Shown: positions 37,059 through 48,258 of the stretch, piece after piece | Position numbering within the stretch: position 1 is the stretch's first letter | Layout: every line of letters begins with the position of its first letter | Assembly: GCF_001499995.1 (NCBI RefSeq) | Contig: NZ_LQIU01000012.1 | Span: forward strand, 310,001-374,000 | DNA length: 64,000 nucleotides | Origin: Mycobacterium sp. IS-1496 | Lineage (GTDB): Bacteria > Actinomycetota > Actinomycetes > Mycobacteriales > Mycobacteriaceae | Reading direction: 5' to 3' | Notes under the pieces: generated by a model | Told to the model about the DNA's origin: nothing | Seen by the model: the letters and a program-made list of their open reading frames with translations, nothing else | The model's database searches: none | Position numbers and translations under genes: made by a program

Positions 37059-37804
37059 GACCGGATTTCCCTGTCGCGCAGCGCTTTCGGGTCGATGACC
37101 TCGCGGATCAGGCGCAGCTCCTCGCTGGACGGCTCGCGGGTCACCTCGGCGGTGTCCAGGCCGTGGACCTCGAAGGAGGTGTTCTCGGCGACCTGTTCGG
37201 CGGCGACGCCCGGATGTAGTGACAGCGCGCGCATCTGGTGGTCGGGGCCGTTGAAGTCGAAGACGCCGAGGTTGCTCACGACGCGGTAGACGTCGAGGAA
37301 CCGGTACGCCGGATTGCCGGAGTCCACCTTGTCCCACCCGACCCCGGACACGATGTCGACCTGTTCGCCGAACACCCTCTTGCTGTGTCCGCCGACCCAA
37401 TAGCTGGTGGCATGGTTGATGGTGTTGCCCGGTGCGCCGCGCACCCCGAACATCTGCCGCTTCGGATGCTGGATCGGGCCGAAGGCCGACAGGTTCTGGT
37501 TGCCGTACCGGTCGATCTGGTTGGCGCCCATGACAACATGGCGCCGCCCCCACGTGAGCGTCTCGAAGACGCGGCCGAACGGCATCCAGCCCTCGATGGC
37601 GCCCGTCGCGCCGAGCGCGGGAGTGTCGGCCAGCAGGCGGGCCTCACCGTCGGTCAACAGGATGTCGGGCGAGAAGGTCAGGCGCGCGAGCCGGGCGCCG
37701 ATCGACACCATGTTCGCCATCGGGCTGACCATGATCTCGCCGGCATCGCGGAACAACTCGGCGCACGCGACGGCGCACACCTCGGCACGGGTCACATCGG
37801 TCAT
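37055..37804 (-). CDS. ipdB: COCHEA-CoA hydrolase beta subunit IpdB
   Basis: 249 residues of the CoA-transferase family I beta-type fold. With IpdA it opens the last steroid ring of COCHEA-CoA rather than transferring CoA. It overlaps ipdA and ipdC by four bases each. Confidence 0.93.
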   Translation of the reverse strand: MTDVTRAEVCAVACAELFRDAGEIMVSPMANMVSIGARLARLTFSPDILLTDGEARLLADTPALGATGAIEGWMPFGRVFETLTWGRRHVVMGANQIDRYGNQNLSAFGPIQHPKRQMFGVRGAPGNTINHATSYWVGGHSKRVFGEQVDIVSGVGWDKVDSGNPAYRFLDVYRVVSNLGVFDFNGPDHQMRALSLHPGVAAEQVAENTSFEVHGLDTAEVTREPSSEELRLIREVIDPKALRDREIRS

Positions 37805-38688
37805 TTCGCGGCTCCCTGCTGTTCGGCGAACTTCCGGACCGCGGCCTGGTAGTCGTCCTCAGTGCCGGCCAGGTACGTCTTGACGAACTCGGCCCACGAC
37901 TCGTCGGACCCCGCTGCCTCGGCGTAGTGCCGCTGAAATTTCTCGTCCCGGCGGTAATCCGGTTCGGCAGTGGTGAAATGGGCGCCGTTGGGCGCTTCCA
38001 CGACGGAGTCGACCATCATCCGGTTCACCAGCAGCGCCTGTGGCGGAACGGCCTTGACGAGTTCCTCGGTGGGCACCACCCGCTCGACGCTCACCAGCCG
38101 CTTCTGCGCCGACATGAGGAACAGGTCGTCGAAGTAGGGGTCGATCCCGGTGTAGGCCGCGTTGCCCTGTGTGTCACCGAGATTCAGGTGCACCAGGGCC
38201 ACGTCCAGGTTCAGCGCCGGCATGGCGATGAGTTCCTCGTGACCGCCGTCGGTCGGATACGGCGAGGTGACCGTCTTGAGTTCGTCCCCCCAGAACGCCC
38301 GGACGTCGCTGCCGAGGCCGGCGCGGATCGGCAGGAACGGGAGGCGTTGCGCGGCGGCCTGCAGGCCGCACCGCAGCATGCCCTCGTCCATCTCGCGTGC
38401 CTCGATCGATCCGCTGGTGCGCGCCTTGGAGAACCACGGGTCGTAGAACGGCGGCGAATCCAGCGATACGAACCCGTAGTAGACCCGCTTGACCTTGTTC
38501 GCGGAGCACAGCAGTCCGAGGTCGGGCCCGCCGTAGGTGACCACGGTGAGGTCGGTGACGTCGGTGCGCAGCAGGGCGCGGATCAACGCCATGGGCTTGC
38601 GTCGGGAGCCCCAACCGCCGATGCCGATGGTCATCCCGCTCTCGATGGAGGCGACGGCCTCGTCGAGAGTCGTTCTCTTGTCGGTCAC
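37801..38688 (-). CDS. ipdA: COCHEA-CoA hydrolase alpha subunit IpdA
   Basis: 295 residues of the CoA-transferase alpha-type fold (MTIGIGGWGSRRKPMALIRALL; DLTVVTYGGPDLGLL). Partner of IpdB; the heteromer hydrolyses the ring of COCHEA-CoA. Follows echA20 after 31 bases containing a short GAGCGAAGCGAGCG-like motif. Confidence 0.93.
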   Translation of the reverse strand: MTDKRTTLDEAVASIESGMTIGIGGWGSRRKPMALIRALLRTDVTDLTVVTYGGPDLGLLCSANKVKRVYYGFVSLDSPPFYDPWFSKARTSGSIEAREMDEGMLRCGLQAAAQRLPFLPIRAGLGSDVRAFWGDELKTVTSPYPTDGGHEELIAMPALNLDVALVHLNLGDTQGNAAYTGIDPYFDDLFLMSAQKRLVSVERVVPTEELVKAVPPQALLVNRMMVDSVVEAPNGAHFTTAEPDYRRDEKFQRHYAEAAGSDESWAEFVKTYLAGTEDDYQAAVRKFAEQQGAAK

Positions 38689-38719
38689 TTACCCGCTCGC
38701 TTCGCTCGTGCCCGCCGAA

Positions 38720-39478
38720 TCATTTACCCTCGCCCTTCGATGTCCCCGCGAACGCGTCCCGGTGCTCGTCGGAGACGCCGGCCAGATTGAGCTCGAACGT
38801 GAAACCCTGCTCCATGCGGTACCTGGCGTTGACCGGTTGGACGTCGATGAAGTTGAGGGCTTCCTTGGCCGCGCGGATCACCCGGGTGTCCTTGCTCGCG
38901 ATGTCGCGGGCCACCCGCAGCGCGGACTCGTCGAGGTCCTCCCGCGGGACCACCTCATGTACCGACCCGAAGTGGTGCAGGGTCTCGGCGCTCACGGTCG
39001 ACGCGGTGAAGAACATCCGGCGCATCATGTGTTGCGGCACCAGCCGAGACAGGTGCGTCGCGGCGCCCAGCGCGCCACGCTCGACCTCGGGCAGACCGAA
39101 CTTCGCGTCGTCGGACGCGACGATCACGTCGGCGTTGCCGACCAGACCGATACCGCCACCGACGCAGAAGCCGTTGACCGCGGCGACGACGGGAACCTCG
39201 CACTCGTACACCGCGCGGAAGGCGTGGTAGCACCCGCGATTGGCGTCGATGAGCGCGGTGAACCCCTCGGTGTTCTGCATCTCCTTGATGTCGACGCCGG
39301 CGTTGAATCCGCGGCCCTCGGCCCGCAGGATCACCACGTGCGTGCTGCGGTCGCGGCCAGCGGCGGTGATCGTGTCGCCGAGTTCGAACCAGCCCCGCGA
39401 CGGAATCGCGTTGACGGGCGGGTAGTCGACCGTGACCGAGACGATGCCCGGTTCCACGGTCTTGCGGGAGATGCTCAT
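38720..39478 (-). CDS. echA20: Enoyl-CoA-hydratase-family ring hydrolase EchA20
   Basis: 252-residue crotonase-fold protein (GRGFNAGVDIKEMQ oxyanion region; NGFCVGGGIGLVGNADV). EchA20 opens one of the last two rings (HIEC-CoA to COCHEA-CoA). The start at MSISRKTVEPG was chosen because it lies downstream of the KstR2 box; the longer open frame would overlap the operator. First gene of echA20-ipdA-ipdB-ipdC. Confidence 0.94.
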   Translation of the reverse strand: MSISRKTVEPGIVSVTVDYPPVNAIPSRGWFELGDTITAAGRDRSTHVVILRAEGRGFNAGVDIKEMQNTEGFTALIDANRGCYHAFRAVYECEVPVVAAVNGFCVGGGIGLVGNADVIVASDDAKFGLPEVERGALGAATHLSRLVPQHMMRRMFFTASTVSAETLHHFGSVHEVVPREDLDESALRVARDIASKDTRVIRAAKEALNFIDVQPVNARYRMEQGFTFELNLAGVSDEHRDAFAGTSKGEGK

Positions 39479-39522
39479 CTGAAAACTCCGTCTCCTGAGC
39501 GGACTGCTGGGGTGGCTACCTA

Positions 39523-39536
39523 AGCAAGCACTTGCT
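39523..39536. promoter_or_regulatory. KstR2 operator (echA20/Rv3549c)
   Basis: AGCAAGCACTTGCT, a perfect match to AnCAAGnnCTTGnT, between the divergent echA20 (start 39478) and the SDR gene (GTG 39552). Confidence 0.93.
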
Positions 39537-39551
39537 TGGTACGCTAGCACA

Positions 39552-40328
39552 GTGAGTGACGCCGCTGGAATCAAACTGGGACTCAAGGGCCGGGTGGTGT
39601 TGGTGACCGGTGGCGTCCGCGGTGTCGGCGCCGGGATCAGTGCCGTCTTCGCAGCTCAGGGCGCCACGGTCGTGACCTGCGCGCGTCGGCCGGTCGAGGG
39701 CAGCCCGTACGAATTCCACCCGTGCGACATCCGCGACGACGATTCGGTGAAGGCGCTCATCGACGCGATCGTCGACGCGCACGGCCACCTCGACGTCGTG
39801 ATCAACAACGCCGGCGGTTCGCCCTACGTGCCCGCCGCCGAGGCCTCGGCGAAGTTCAGCAGGAAGATCGTCGAGTTGAACCTGCTTGGCGCCCTGTCGG
39901 TCTCGACCCACGCCAACGCCGTCATGCAGACACAGGAGTCGGGCGGCGCCATCGTCAACATCACCAGTGTGAGCGCCAGGCGGCCCACGCCGGGCACCGT
40001 CGCCTACGGTGCGGCGAAGGCCGGGGTGGAGAACATGACCACCACACTCGCCGTCGAGTGGGCGCCCAAGGTCCGGGTCAACTCGGTGGTGGTCGGGATG
40101 GTCGAGACCGAACAGGCCGAATTGTTCTACGGGGACGCCGACTCGATCGCCGCGATATCCCGCAACGTGCCGTTGGGCCGGCTGGCCAAACCGGACGACA
40201 TCGGCTGGGCGACGGCGTTCCTCGCCTCCGATGCGGCCTCCTACATCAGCGGCGCATCGCTCGAAGTGCACGGTGGTGGCGAACCCCCGCACTATCTGTC
40301 GACCACCACCGCCGACATCAAAAAGTAA
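39552..40328 (+). CDS. Short-chain dehydrogenase (Rv3549c-like)
   Basis: 258-residue classical SDR (VTGGVRGVGAGI; NNAGG; NITSVSARR with YGAAKAG). GTG start 15 bases after the KstR2 box. Position matches Rv3549c, a KstR2-regulated gene of unassigned step. Confidence 0.88.
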   Translation: MSDAAGIKLGLKGRVVLVTGGVRGVGAGISAVFAAQGATVVTCARRPVEGSPYEFHPCDIRDDDSVKALIDAIVDAHGHLDVVINNAGGSPYVPAAEASAKFSRKIVELNLLGALSVSTHANAVMQTQESGGAIVNITSVSARRPTPGTVAYGAAKAGVENMTTTLAVEWAPKVRVNSVVVGMVETEQAELFYGDADSIAAISRNVPLGRLAKPDDIGWATAFLASDAASYISGASLEVHGGGEPPHYLSTTTADIKK

Positions 40329-40343
40329 GAGGAGACAACACAT

Positions 40344-41249
40344 ATGGGACTGCTCGACGGCCGCGTGGTCATCGTGACGGGGGCGGGCGGCGGTATCGGC
40401 CGTGCGCACGCTCTGGCATTCGCCGCCGAAGGCGCGCGGGTGGTGGTCAACGACATCGGTGTCGGCCTGGACGGATCCCCGGCCGGTGGCGGCAGCGCCG
40501 CGCAGACCGTCGTCGACGAGATCACCGCCGCCGGAGGCGAAGCCGTCACCAGCGGTGCCAACGTCGCGGACTGGGCACAGGCCGAGGGCCTGATCCAGAC
40601 CGCCGTCGACGCCTTCGGCGGGTTGGACGTCCTGGTCAACAACGCGGGCATCGTGCGTGACCGGATGTTCGCCAACACCAGCGAAGAGGAATTCGACGCG
40701 GTCATCGCCGTTCACCTCAAGGGGCACTTCGCCACGATGAAGCACGCCGCCGCGTACTGGCGGACGCAGGCCAAGGCGGGCAACGCCGTTGACGCCCGCA
40801 TCGTCAACACCAGTTCCGGAGCCGGGCTGCAGGGGAGCGTGGGCCAGGCGAACTACAGCGCCGCCAAGGCCGGCATCGCCGCGATGACGTTGGTGGCCGC
40901 CGCCGAGATGGGCCGCTACGGCGTCACCGTCAACGCGATCGCGCCGTCGGCCCGCACCCGGATGACCGAGACGGTCTTCGCCGAGATGATGTCGACCCAG
41001 GACGACGACTTCGACGCCATGGCACCGGAGAACGTCTCGCCACTGGTGGTGTGGCTGGGCAGCGTCGAGGCCCGCGACGTCACCGGCAAGGTGTTCGAGG
41101 TCGAAGGCGGCAAGATCCGCGTCGCCGAGGGCTGGGCGCACGGCCCGCAGGTGGACAAGGGCGCCCGCTGGGACCCGGCCGAACTGGGCCCCGTGGTCTC
41201 GGATCTGCTCGCCAAGGCGCGCCCGCCGGTGCCCGTCTACGGCGCCTGA
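40344..41249 (+). CDS. Short-chain dehydrogenase (Rv3548c-like)
   Basis: 301-residue SDR, longer than its neighbour and with the multifunctional-enzyme-like N-terminus (GRVVIVTGAGGGIGRAHALAFA; VNNAGIVRDRM; NYSAAKAGI). An AGGAGA ribosome-binding site precedes the ATG. Co-transcribed with the previous SDR from the KstR2 promoter. Equivalent of Rv3548c; the substrate is unknown. Confidence 0.88.
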   Translation: MGLLDGRVVIVTGAGGGIGRAHALAFAAEGARVVVNDIGVGLDGSPAGGGSAAQTVVDEITAAGGEAVTSGANVADWAQAEGLIQTAVDAFGGLDVLVNNAGIVRDRMFANTSEEEFDAVIAVHLKGHFATMKHAAAYWRTQAKAGNAVDARIVNTSSGAGLQGSVGQANYSAAKAGIAAMTLVAAAEMGRYGVTVNAIAPSARTRMTETVFAEMMSTQDDDFDAMAPENVSPLVVWLGSVEARDVTGKVFEVEGGKIRVAEGWAHGPQVDKGARWDPAELGPVVSDLLAKARPPVPVYGA

Positions 41250-41252
41250 GTT

Positions 41253-41714
<462 letters not shown>

Positions 41715-41727
41715 CTATGCTCGGTGG

Positions 41728-42108
41728 ATGGACACTGTTTCCGACACCGACCGCATCGCTGCGGCGGATGCCTACGTCGACGCACTCGCCACCCACCGGG
41801 CCGACGCTGTGCCGTTCGCGCCGGGCTGCGTGCGGGTCGAGGTCGGACTCAAGACCGGGTTCTCCGGAAAACACCTGCGCCGCAGCCTGACCGGTGGACC
41901 GCAGTACCGGATCATCGCCGCCACCACCGACCGGACGTTCCGGGTCGTCGGCGACGAGGTGCATGCGACGTTCACCGTCGTCACCAAGGCCACGGTCGCC
42001 GGTCGTCGCGTGGTCGCCCACGTCGACGAGACGTTCCTGATCCCCGCGTCCGACGGTCTGATCCACCACATCCGGGCGAAGATCCGGCCCGCCGTCGTAC
42101 CCGCCTAG
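41728..42108 (+). CDS. Hypothetical SnoaL/NTF2-like protein
   Basis: 126 residues from the ATG at 41728, divergent from ddn. The pattern (an N-terminal helix, VPFAPGCVRVEVGLKTGFSG, then beta-rich segments to HIRAKIRP) fits an NTF2-like cone fold. Function unknown. It ends four bases before the convergent fadA5. Confidence 0.6.
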   Translation: MDTVSDTDRIAAADAYVDALATHRADAVPFAPGCVRVEVGLKTGFSGKHLRRSLTGGPQYRIIAATTDRTFRVVGDEVHATFTVVTKATVAGRRVVAHVDETFLIPASDGLIHHIRAKIRPAVVPA

Positions 42109-42112
42109 CGCC

Positions 42113-43285
<1,173 letters not shown>

Positions 43286-43286
43286 C

Positions 43287-43300
43287 TAGAACACGTTTCA
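43287..43300. promoter_or_regulatory. KstR operator, fadA5
   Basis: TAGAACACGTTTCA, full consensus match, 10 bases upstream of the fadA5 ATG. Confidence 0.92.
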
Positions 43301-43365
43301 TTCGTCTGACAAGCAGCGATGCCGCCGTGCCTTTCATCTGCGGTGGAGCCGTGTTTTACTGGCAC

Positions 43366-43379
43366 TAGAACACGTTGCA
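43366..43379. promoter_or_regulatory. KstR operator, cyp125 operon
   Basis: TAGAACACGTTGCA, full consensus match, 17 bases before the cyp125 ATG and overlapping no other gene. Confidence 0.92.
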
Positions 43380-43396
43380 ATTGAGGAGAGCTTTTG

Positions 43397-44656
43397 ATGC
43401 CCGGCCCTAACTCGTGCCCCGTCGCCCCTGACTTCGACTTCCTCGACGCGACCCTGAACCTCGAGCGGCTTCCCGTCGAGGAACTCGCCGAACTGCGCAA
43501 GTCCGAGCCTATCCACTGGGTCGACGTGCCCGGCGGTACGGGCGGCTTCGGCGACAAGGGCTACTGGCTGGTGACCAAGCATGCCGACGTCAAGGAGGTG
43601 TCCAAGCGCAGCGACATCTTCGGCAGCTCGCCCGACGGCGCCATCCCGGTGTGGCCCCAGGACATGACGCGCGACGCGATCGACCTGCAGAAGGCCGTGC
43701 TGCTGAACATGGACGCGCCGCAGCACACTCGTCTGCGCAAGATCATCTCGCGTGGCTTCACCCCCCGCGCCGTCGGACGGCTCGAAGACGAACTGCGGGC
43801 GCGCGCACAGAAGATCGCCGAGACCGCCAAGGCGGAGGGCTCCGGCGACTTCGTCGAACAGGTCTCGGCCGAACTGCCCCTGCAGGCCATCGCCGAACTG
43901 CTCGGCGTGCCGCAGGACGACCGCGACAAGATCTTCCGGTGGTCCAACGAGATGACCGCCGGTGAGGATCCCGAGTACGCCGACATCGATCCGGCCATGT
44001 CGTCGTTCGAGTTGATCACCTACGCGATGAAGATGGCCGAGGAACGGGCCAAGAACCCGACCGACGACATCGTCACCAAGCTCATCGAGGCCGACATCGA
44101 GGGGGAGAAGCTCTCCGACGACGAGTTCGGCTTCTTCGTGGTGATGCTCGCGGTGGCCGGCAACGAGACCACCCGCAACTCGATCACCCACGGCATGATC
44201 GCGTTCTCGCAGAACCCCGATCAGTGGGAGCTCTACAAGAAGGAACGGCCGGAGACCGCTGCCGACGAGATCGTCCGCTGGGCCACCCCGGTGTCGGCGT
44301 TCCAGCGCACCGCCCTGGAAGACACCGAACTCGGTGGCGTGAAGATCAAGAAGGGCGAGCGGGTGGTGATGTCCTACCGTTCGGCCAACTTCGACGACGA
44401 GGTGTTCGAGAACCCGCACACGTTCGACATCCTGCGAAACCCCAACCCGCACGTCGGGTTCGGCGGTACCGGCGCCCACTACTGCATCGGCGCCAACCTG
44501 GCCAAGATGACCATCAACCTCATCTTCAACGCCGTCGCCGACCAGATGCCGGACCTCAAGCCGATCGGTGATCCGGAACGGCTGAAGTCGGGTTGGCTCA
44601 ACGGCATCAAGCACTGGCAGGTGGATTACACCGGCAAGTGCCCGGTCAGCCACTGA
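43397..44656 (+). CDS. cyp125: Cytochrome P450 125, steroid C26/C27 monooxygenase
   Basis: 419 residues. I-helix oxygen motif AVAGNETTRN, ExxR region DEIVRWATPV followed by arginine-containing SAFQRTALE, and the heme Cys in GAHYCIGANLAKM. CYP125 oxidises the terminal side-chain methyl to the acid, the entry step for beta-oxidation. The ATG at 43397 follows GAGGAGAG. First gene of cyp125-fadE28-fadE29-chsH1-chsH2-ltp2. Confidence 0.95.
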   Translation: MPGPNSCPVAPDFDFLDATLNLERLPVEELAELRKSEPIHWVDVPGGTGGFGDKGYWLVTKHADVKEVSKRSDIFGSSPDGAIPVWPQDMTRDAIDLQKAVLLNMDAPQHTRLRKIISRGFTPRAVGRLEDELRARAQKIAETAKAEGSGDFVEQVSAELPLQAIAELLGVPQDDRDKIFRWSNEMTAGEDPEYADIDPAMSSFELITYAMKMAEERAKNPTDDIVTKLIEADIEGEKLSDDEFGFFVVMLAVAGNETTRNSITHGMIAFSQNPDQWELYKKERPETAADEIVRWATPVSAFQRTALEDTELGGVKIKKGERVVMSYRSANFDDEVFENPHTFDILRNPNPHVGFGGTGAHYCIGANLAKMTINLIFNAVADQMPDLKPIGDPERLKSGWLNGIKHWQVDYTGKCPVSH

Positions 44657-44687
44657 CGCCGGCTCCCACCGATCAAGGAGGATTCGG

Positions 44688-45698
44688 GTGGATTTCAGTC
44701 CAGACGAAGGGCAGCAGGCTGTCGCGGATGTGGTGACGTCGGTGCTCGAGCGCGACAACAGTTGGGACGCTCTGGTTTCCGGCGGCGTCACGGCGCTCGG
44801 CGTGCCGGAACGCCTCGGCGGTGACGGAGTCGGGTTGGCCGAACTGGCCACCGCGCTGACCGAGATCGGCAGGCACGGCACCATCAGTCCGGCGCTCGCC
44901 ACGCTCGGTCTCGGGCTCGTCCCGCTGCTCGACCTCGCGTCCGAGGCCCAGCAGGACCGCTACCTGGCCGGTGTGACCAAGGGTGCGATCCTGACCGCGG
45001 CGCTCAACGAGCCGGGTGCGGCACTGCCCGACCGGCCGGCGACCGCGCTGTCCGGCGGACGCCTCAACGGTACGAAGGTCGGCGTCCCGTATGCCGATGC
45101 CGCGGAATGGATCCTGGTGAGCACCGACGGTGGTGTCGCGGTGGTCGCGGCGTCTGCCGACGGTGTGCAGATCACCGGGACACCGACGTCGAACGGCGGC
45201 GACGAAGCGGCAGTCACCTTCTCCGACGTGGCGGTCGACGATGCCGATGTGCTCGCCACCGGTCCGGAGGCGGTCCGCCGCGTGAACGGACTGGCACTGG
45301 CGGCGACCGGGGCGTTCGCCGCCGGCCTGGTGGCCGGCGCGCTGCGGTTGACCGCGGATTACGTCGCGAATCGGCATCAGTTCGGACGTCCGCTGTCGAC
45401 GTTCCAGACCGTGGCCGCCCAACTCGCCGAGGTCTACATCGCCTCCCGCACACTGGATCTGGCTGCCACGTCGGTGGTCTGGCGTCTCGCCGAGGGGCGT
45501 GACGCCGACGACGACCTCGAGGTGCTCGGCTACTGGCTGACCTCGCAGGCACCGCCGGTCATGCAGACCTGCCACCACCTGCACGGCGGTATGGGCATGG
45601 ACATCACCTACCCGATGAACCGCTACTACTCGACGATCAAGGACCTGGCCCGGTTACTGGGCGGGCCGTCACACCGTCTGGACCTGGTGGGAGTCTGA
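44688..45698 (+). CDS. fadE28: Acyl-CoA dehydrogenase subunit FadE28 (ChsE1)
   Basis: 336 residues, the short non-canonical partner of an alpha2-beta2 ACAD (HQFGRPLSTFQTVAAQLAEVY; HHLHGGMGMDITYPMNR). With FadE29 it dehydrogenates the three-carbon side-chain CoA ester. GTG start after AAGGAGGA. One base separates it from fadE29. Confidence 0.94.
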   Translation: MDFSPDEGQQAVADVVTSVLERDNSWDALVSGGVTALGVPERLGGDGVGLAELATALTEIGRHGTISPALATLGLGLVPLLDLASEAQQDRYLAGVTKGAILTAALNEPGAALPDRPATALSGGRLNGTKVGVPYADAAEWILVSTDGGVAVVAASADGVQITGTPTSNGGDEAAVTFSDVAVDDADVLATGPEAVRRVNGLALAATGAFAAGLVAGALRLTADYVANRHQFGRPLSTFQTVAAQLAEVYIASRTLDLAATSVVWRLAEGRDADDDLEVLGYWLTSQAPPVMQTCHHLHGGMGMDITYPMNRYYSTIKDLARLLGGPSHRLDLVGV

Positions 45699-45699
45699 C

Positions 45700-46863
45700 A
45701 TGTTGATTGACCTGACACCCGAGCAGCGGCAACTGCAAGCCGAACTGCGGCAGTACTTCTCGACGCTCATCTCGCCCGAAGAGCGCGACGCGATGGAGAC
45801 CGACCGGCACAACGAGGCATACCGCGCGGTGATCAAGCGGATGGGCTCCGACGGCAAGCTCGGTGTCGGCTGGCCGAAAGAGTTCGGCGGCTTGGGTTTC
45901 GGCCCCGTCGAGCAGTCGATCTTCGTCAACGAGGCAGCCCGCGCCGACGTGCCGCTGCCCGCGGTCACGCTGCAGACCGTCGGTCCGACGCTGCAGGTGT
46001 ACGGCACCGAAGCACAGAAGAAGAAGTTCCTGCCCGCCATCCTCGCCGGCGAGGTGCACTTCGCGATCGGTTACTCCGAACCCGAGGCGGGCACCGACCT
46101 CGCCTCGCTGCGGACCTCGGCGGTGCGGCACGGCGACGAGTACATCGTCAACGGTCAGAAGATCTGGACCACCGGTGCCCACGACGCCGATTACATCTGG
46201 CTGGCAGTCCGCACCGATCCGGAAGCCGCCAAGCACAAGGGCATCTCGATCCTGATCGTCGACACCAAGGACCCCGGCTACTCGTGGACGCCGATCATCC
46301 TGTCCGACGGCGCCCACCACACCAACGCCAGTTACTACAACGACGTCCACGTTCCCGCCGACATGCTCGTCGGTGAGGAGAACGCGGGCTGGAAGCTGAT
46401 CACCACCCAGCTCAACCACGAGCGCGTCATGCTCGGCCCGGCGGGCAAGGTCGCCGGAATCTACGACCGCGTGCACGCGTGGGCGTCGAAGCCGGGGTCG
46501 AACGGCGTGACTCCTCTCGAGAACGACAACGTCCGGCGGGCGCTCGGCGAGATCCGCGCGGTCTGGCGGATCAACGAACTGCTCAACTGGCAGGTCGCCG
46601 CGGCGGGGGAGACCATCGCGGTCGCCGACGCCGCCGCTACGAAAGTCTTCTCGACAGAACGCATTCAGCGTATCGGCCGGCTCGCCGAGGAGATCGTCGG
46701 CGCCTACGGCAACCCCGCTGAACCCGATACCGCCGAACTGCTGCGGTGGTTGGACAGCCAGACCAAGCGCAACCTTGTCATCACCTTCGGCGGCGGGGTC
46801 AACGAGGTCATGCGCGAGATGATTGCCGCGTCGGGCCTCAAGGTCCCCCGGGTGCCCCGGTGA
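45700..46863 (+). CDS. fadE29: Acyl-CoA dehydrogenase subunit FadE29 (ChsE2)
   Basis: 387-residue ACAD with full motifs (IGYSEPEAGTDLAS; VNGQKIWTTGAHD; FSTERIQRIGRLAEEIVGAYG). Partner of FadE28 in the final side-chain dehydrogenation. Followed by a short intercistronic repeat and chsH1. Confidence 0.94.
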   Translation: MLIDLTPEQRQLQAELRQYFSTLISPEERDAMETDRHNEAYRAVIKRMGSDGKLGVGWPKEFGGLGFGPVEQSIFVNEAARADVPLPAVTLQTVGPTLQVYGTEAQKKKFLPAILAGEVHFAIGYSEPEAGTDLASLRTSAVRHGDEYIVNGQKIWTTGAHDADYIWLAVRTDPEAAKHKGISILIVDTKDPGYSWTPIILSDGAHHTNASYYNDVHVPADMLVGEENAGWKLITTQLNHERVMLGPAGKVAGIYDRVHAWASKPGSNGVTPLENDNVRRALGEIRAVWRINELLNWQVAAAGETIAVADAAATKVFSTERIQRIGRLAEEIVGAYGNPAEPDTAELLRWLDSQTKRNLVITFGGGVNEVMREMIAASGLKVPRVPR

Positions 46864-46880
46864 TGAGCGCTTGCGCGAAG
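46864..46880 (+). repeat. Short intercistronic repeat, copy 2
   Basis: TGAGCGCTTGCGCGAAG, located right after the fadE29 stop and before the chsH1 ribosome-binding site, one base different from the copy after fadE30. Confidence 0.6.
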
Positions 46881-46894
46881 AACAGAGGACACAG

Positions 46895-47860
46895 GTGAGC
46901 GCGGATCTGCAGCCGGGCATCGAGGAGATCAAGGCGGCGGGCAGGAGCGAGCCGCGGGCCGGCCGAGATCCGGTGAACCAGCCGATGATCCACCACTGGG
47001 TCGACGCCATCGGTGACAAGAACCCGATCTACGTCGACGAAGAGGTGGCCAAGGCCGCCGGGCACCCCGGCATCGTGGCGCCGCCGGCGATGATCCAGGT
47101 GTGGACGATGGGCGGCCTGGGTCAGGGTCGCTCCGACGACGACCCGCTGACCAAGATGATGAAGCTCTTCGACGATGCGGGCTACGTCGGGGTGGTGGCG
47201 ACCAACTGCGAGCAGACCTACCACAGGTATCTGCAGCCGGGCGACGAGGTCACCATCCACGCCGAGATCACCGACGTGGTGGGGCCCAAGCAGACGGCGC
47301 TGGGTGAGGGCTACTTCATCAACCAACTCATCACGTGGACTGTGCCCAACGGCAACTCCGGTGACGAGACGGTCGCCGAGATGAACTGGCGCATCATGAA
47401 GTTCATGCCGCGCGCCGAGGACAAGCCGGCGGTGCCCGACGACCTGGATCCGGACAAGCTCATGCGGCCGGCCTCGTCGAAGGACACCCGGTTCTTCTGG
47501 GACGGCGTCAACGCCCACGAGTTGCGGATCCAGCGTCGCCCCGACGGCACGCTGCAGCACCCGCCGGTCCCCGCGGTGTGGCAGGAGAAAGAGGCGCCGA
47601 TCGACTACGTCGTGGCTTCCGGGAACGGCACCGTCTACAGCTACGTCGTGCACCACGCACCGAAGGTGCCCGGTCGCAGCCTGCCCTTCGTCATCGCCCT
47701 CGTCGAGTTGGAGGAGGGTGTGCGGATGCTCGGCGAGCTACGTGGCGTCGACCCCAGCGAAGTACAGATCGGAATGCCGGTGCGCGCCATGTATATCGAC
47801 TTCCCGGACAGTGATGTCAGCCCCGCGTGGACGCTGTACGCATGGGAGCCCGCGGCATGA
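46895..47860 (+). CDS. chsH1: Side-chain enoyl-CoA hydratase large subunit ChsH1
   Basis: 321 residues with two parts: an N-terminal MaoC-like hot-dog domain (VGDKNPIY-type region DAIGDKNPIYVDEEVA; PPAMIQVWTMGG) and a C-terminal DUF35-type OB region (RIQRRPDGTLQHPPVP). GTG start (VSADLQPGIEE) chosen for the AGAGGACA ribosome-binding site; the frame is open 24 codons upstream. Forms a hydratase with ChsH2 that also carries Ltp2. Confidence 0.92.
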   Translation: MSADLQPGIEEIKAAGRSEPRAGRDPVNQPMIHHWVDAIGDKNPIYVDEEVAKAAGHPGIVAPPAMIQVWTMGGLGQGRSDDDPLTKMMKLFDDAGYVGVVATNCEQTYHRYLQPGDEVTIHAEITDVVGPKQTALGEGYFINQLITWTVPNGNSGDETVAEMNWRIMKFMPRAEDKPAVPDDLDPDKLMRPASSKDTRFFWDGVNAHELRIQRRPDGTLQHPPVPAVWQEKEAPIDYVVASGNGTVYSYVVHHAPKVPGRSLPFVIALVELEEGVRMLGELRGVDPSEVQIGMPVRAMYIDFPDSDVSPAWTLYAWEPAA

Positions 47861-48258
47861 GCGCGCCCAGCGCGGAGGTCGGGACCAAGCTGCCCGAGCT
47901 CCAGATCTACGGCGACCCCACGTTCATCGTGTCCACGGCCATCGCGACCCGCGACTACCAGGACGTCCACCACGACCGGGACAAGGCGCAGGCCAAGGGG
48001 TCCAAGGACATCTTCGTCAACATCCTGACCGATACCGGTCTGGTGCAGCGGTATCTGACCGACTGGGCGGGCCCTTCGGCGCGGATCAAGTCGATCGGCC
48101 TGCGCCTGGGTGTTCCGTGGTATGCGTACGACACCATCATGTTCACGGGCGAGGTGACCGCCGTCGACGACGGCGTCGCAACCGTGAAGGTGGTCGGCGC
48201 CAACAGTCTCGGCAATCACGTCATCGCCACGGCGACACTCGAACTGGGGGACCACTGA
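47857..48258 (+). CDS. chsH2: Side-chain enoyl-CoA hydratase small subunit ChsH2
   Basis: 133-residue single MaoC/hot-dog domain with the catalytic hydratase signature (YQDVHHDRDKAQAKG, including the Asp/His dyad). Overlaps chsH1 by four bases and shares one base with the ltp2 start. Confidence 0.93.
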   Translation: MSAPSAEVGTKLPELQIYGDPTFIVSTAIATRDYQDVHHDRDKAQAKGSKDIFVNILTDTGLVQRYLTDWAGPSARIKSIGLRLGVPWYAYDTIMFTGEVTAVDDGVATVKVVGANSLGNHVIATATLELGDH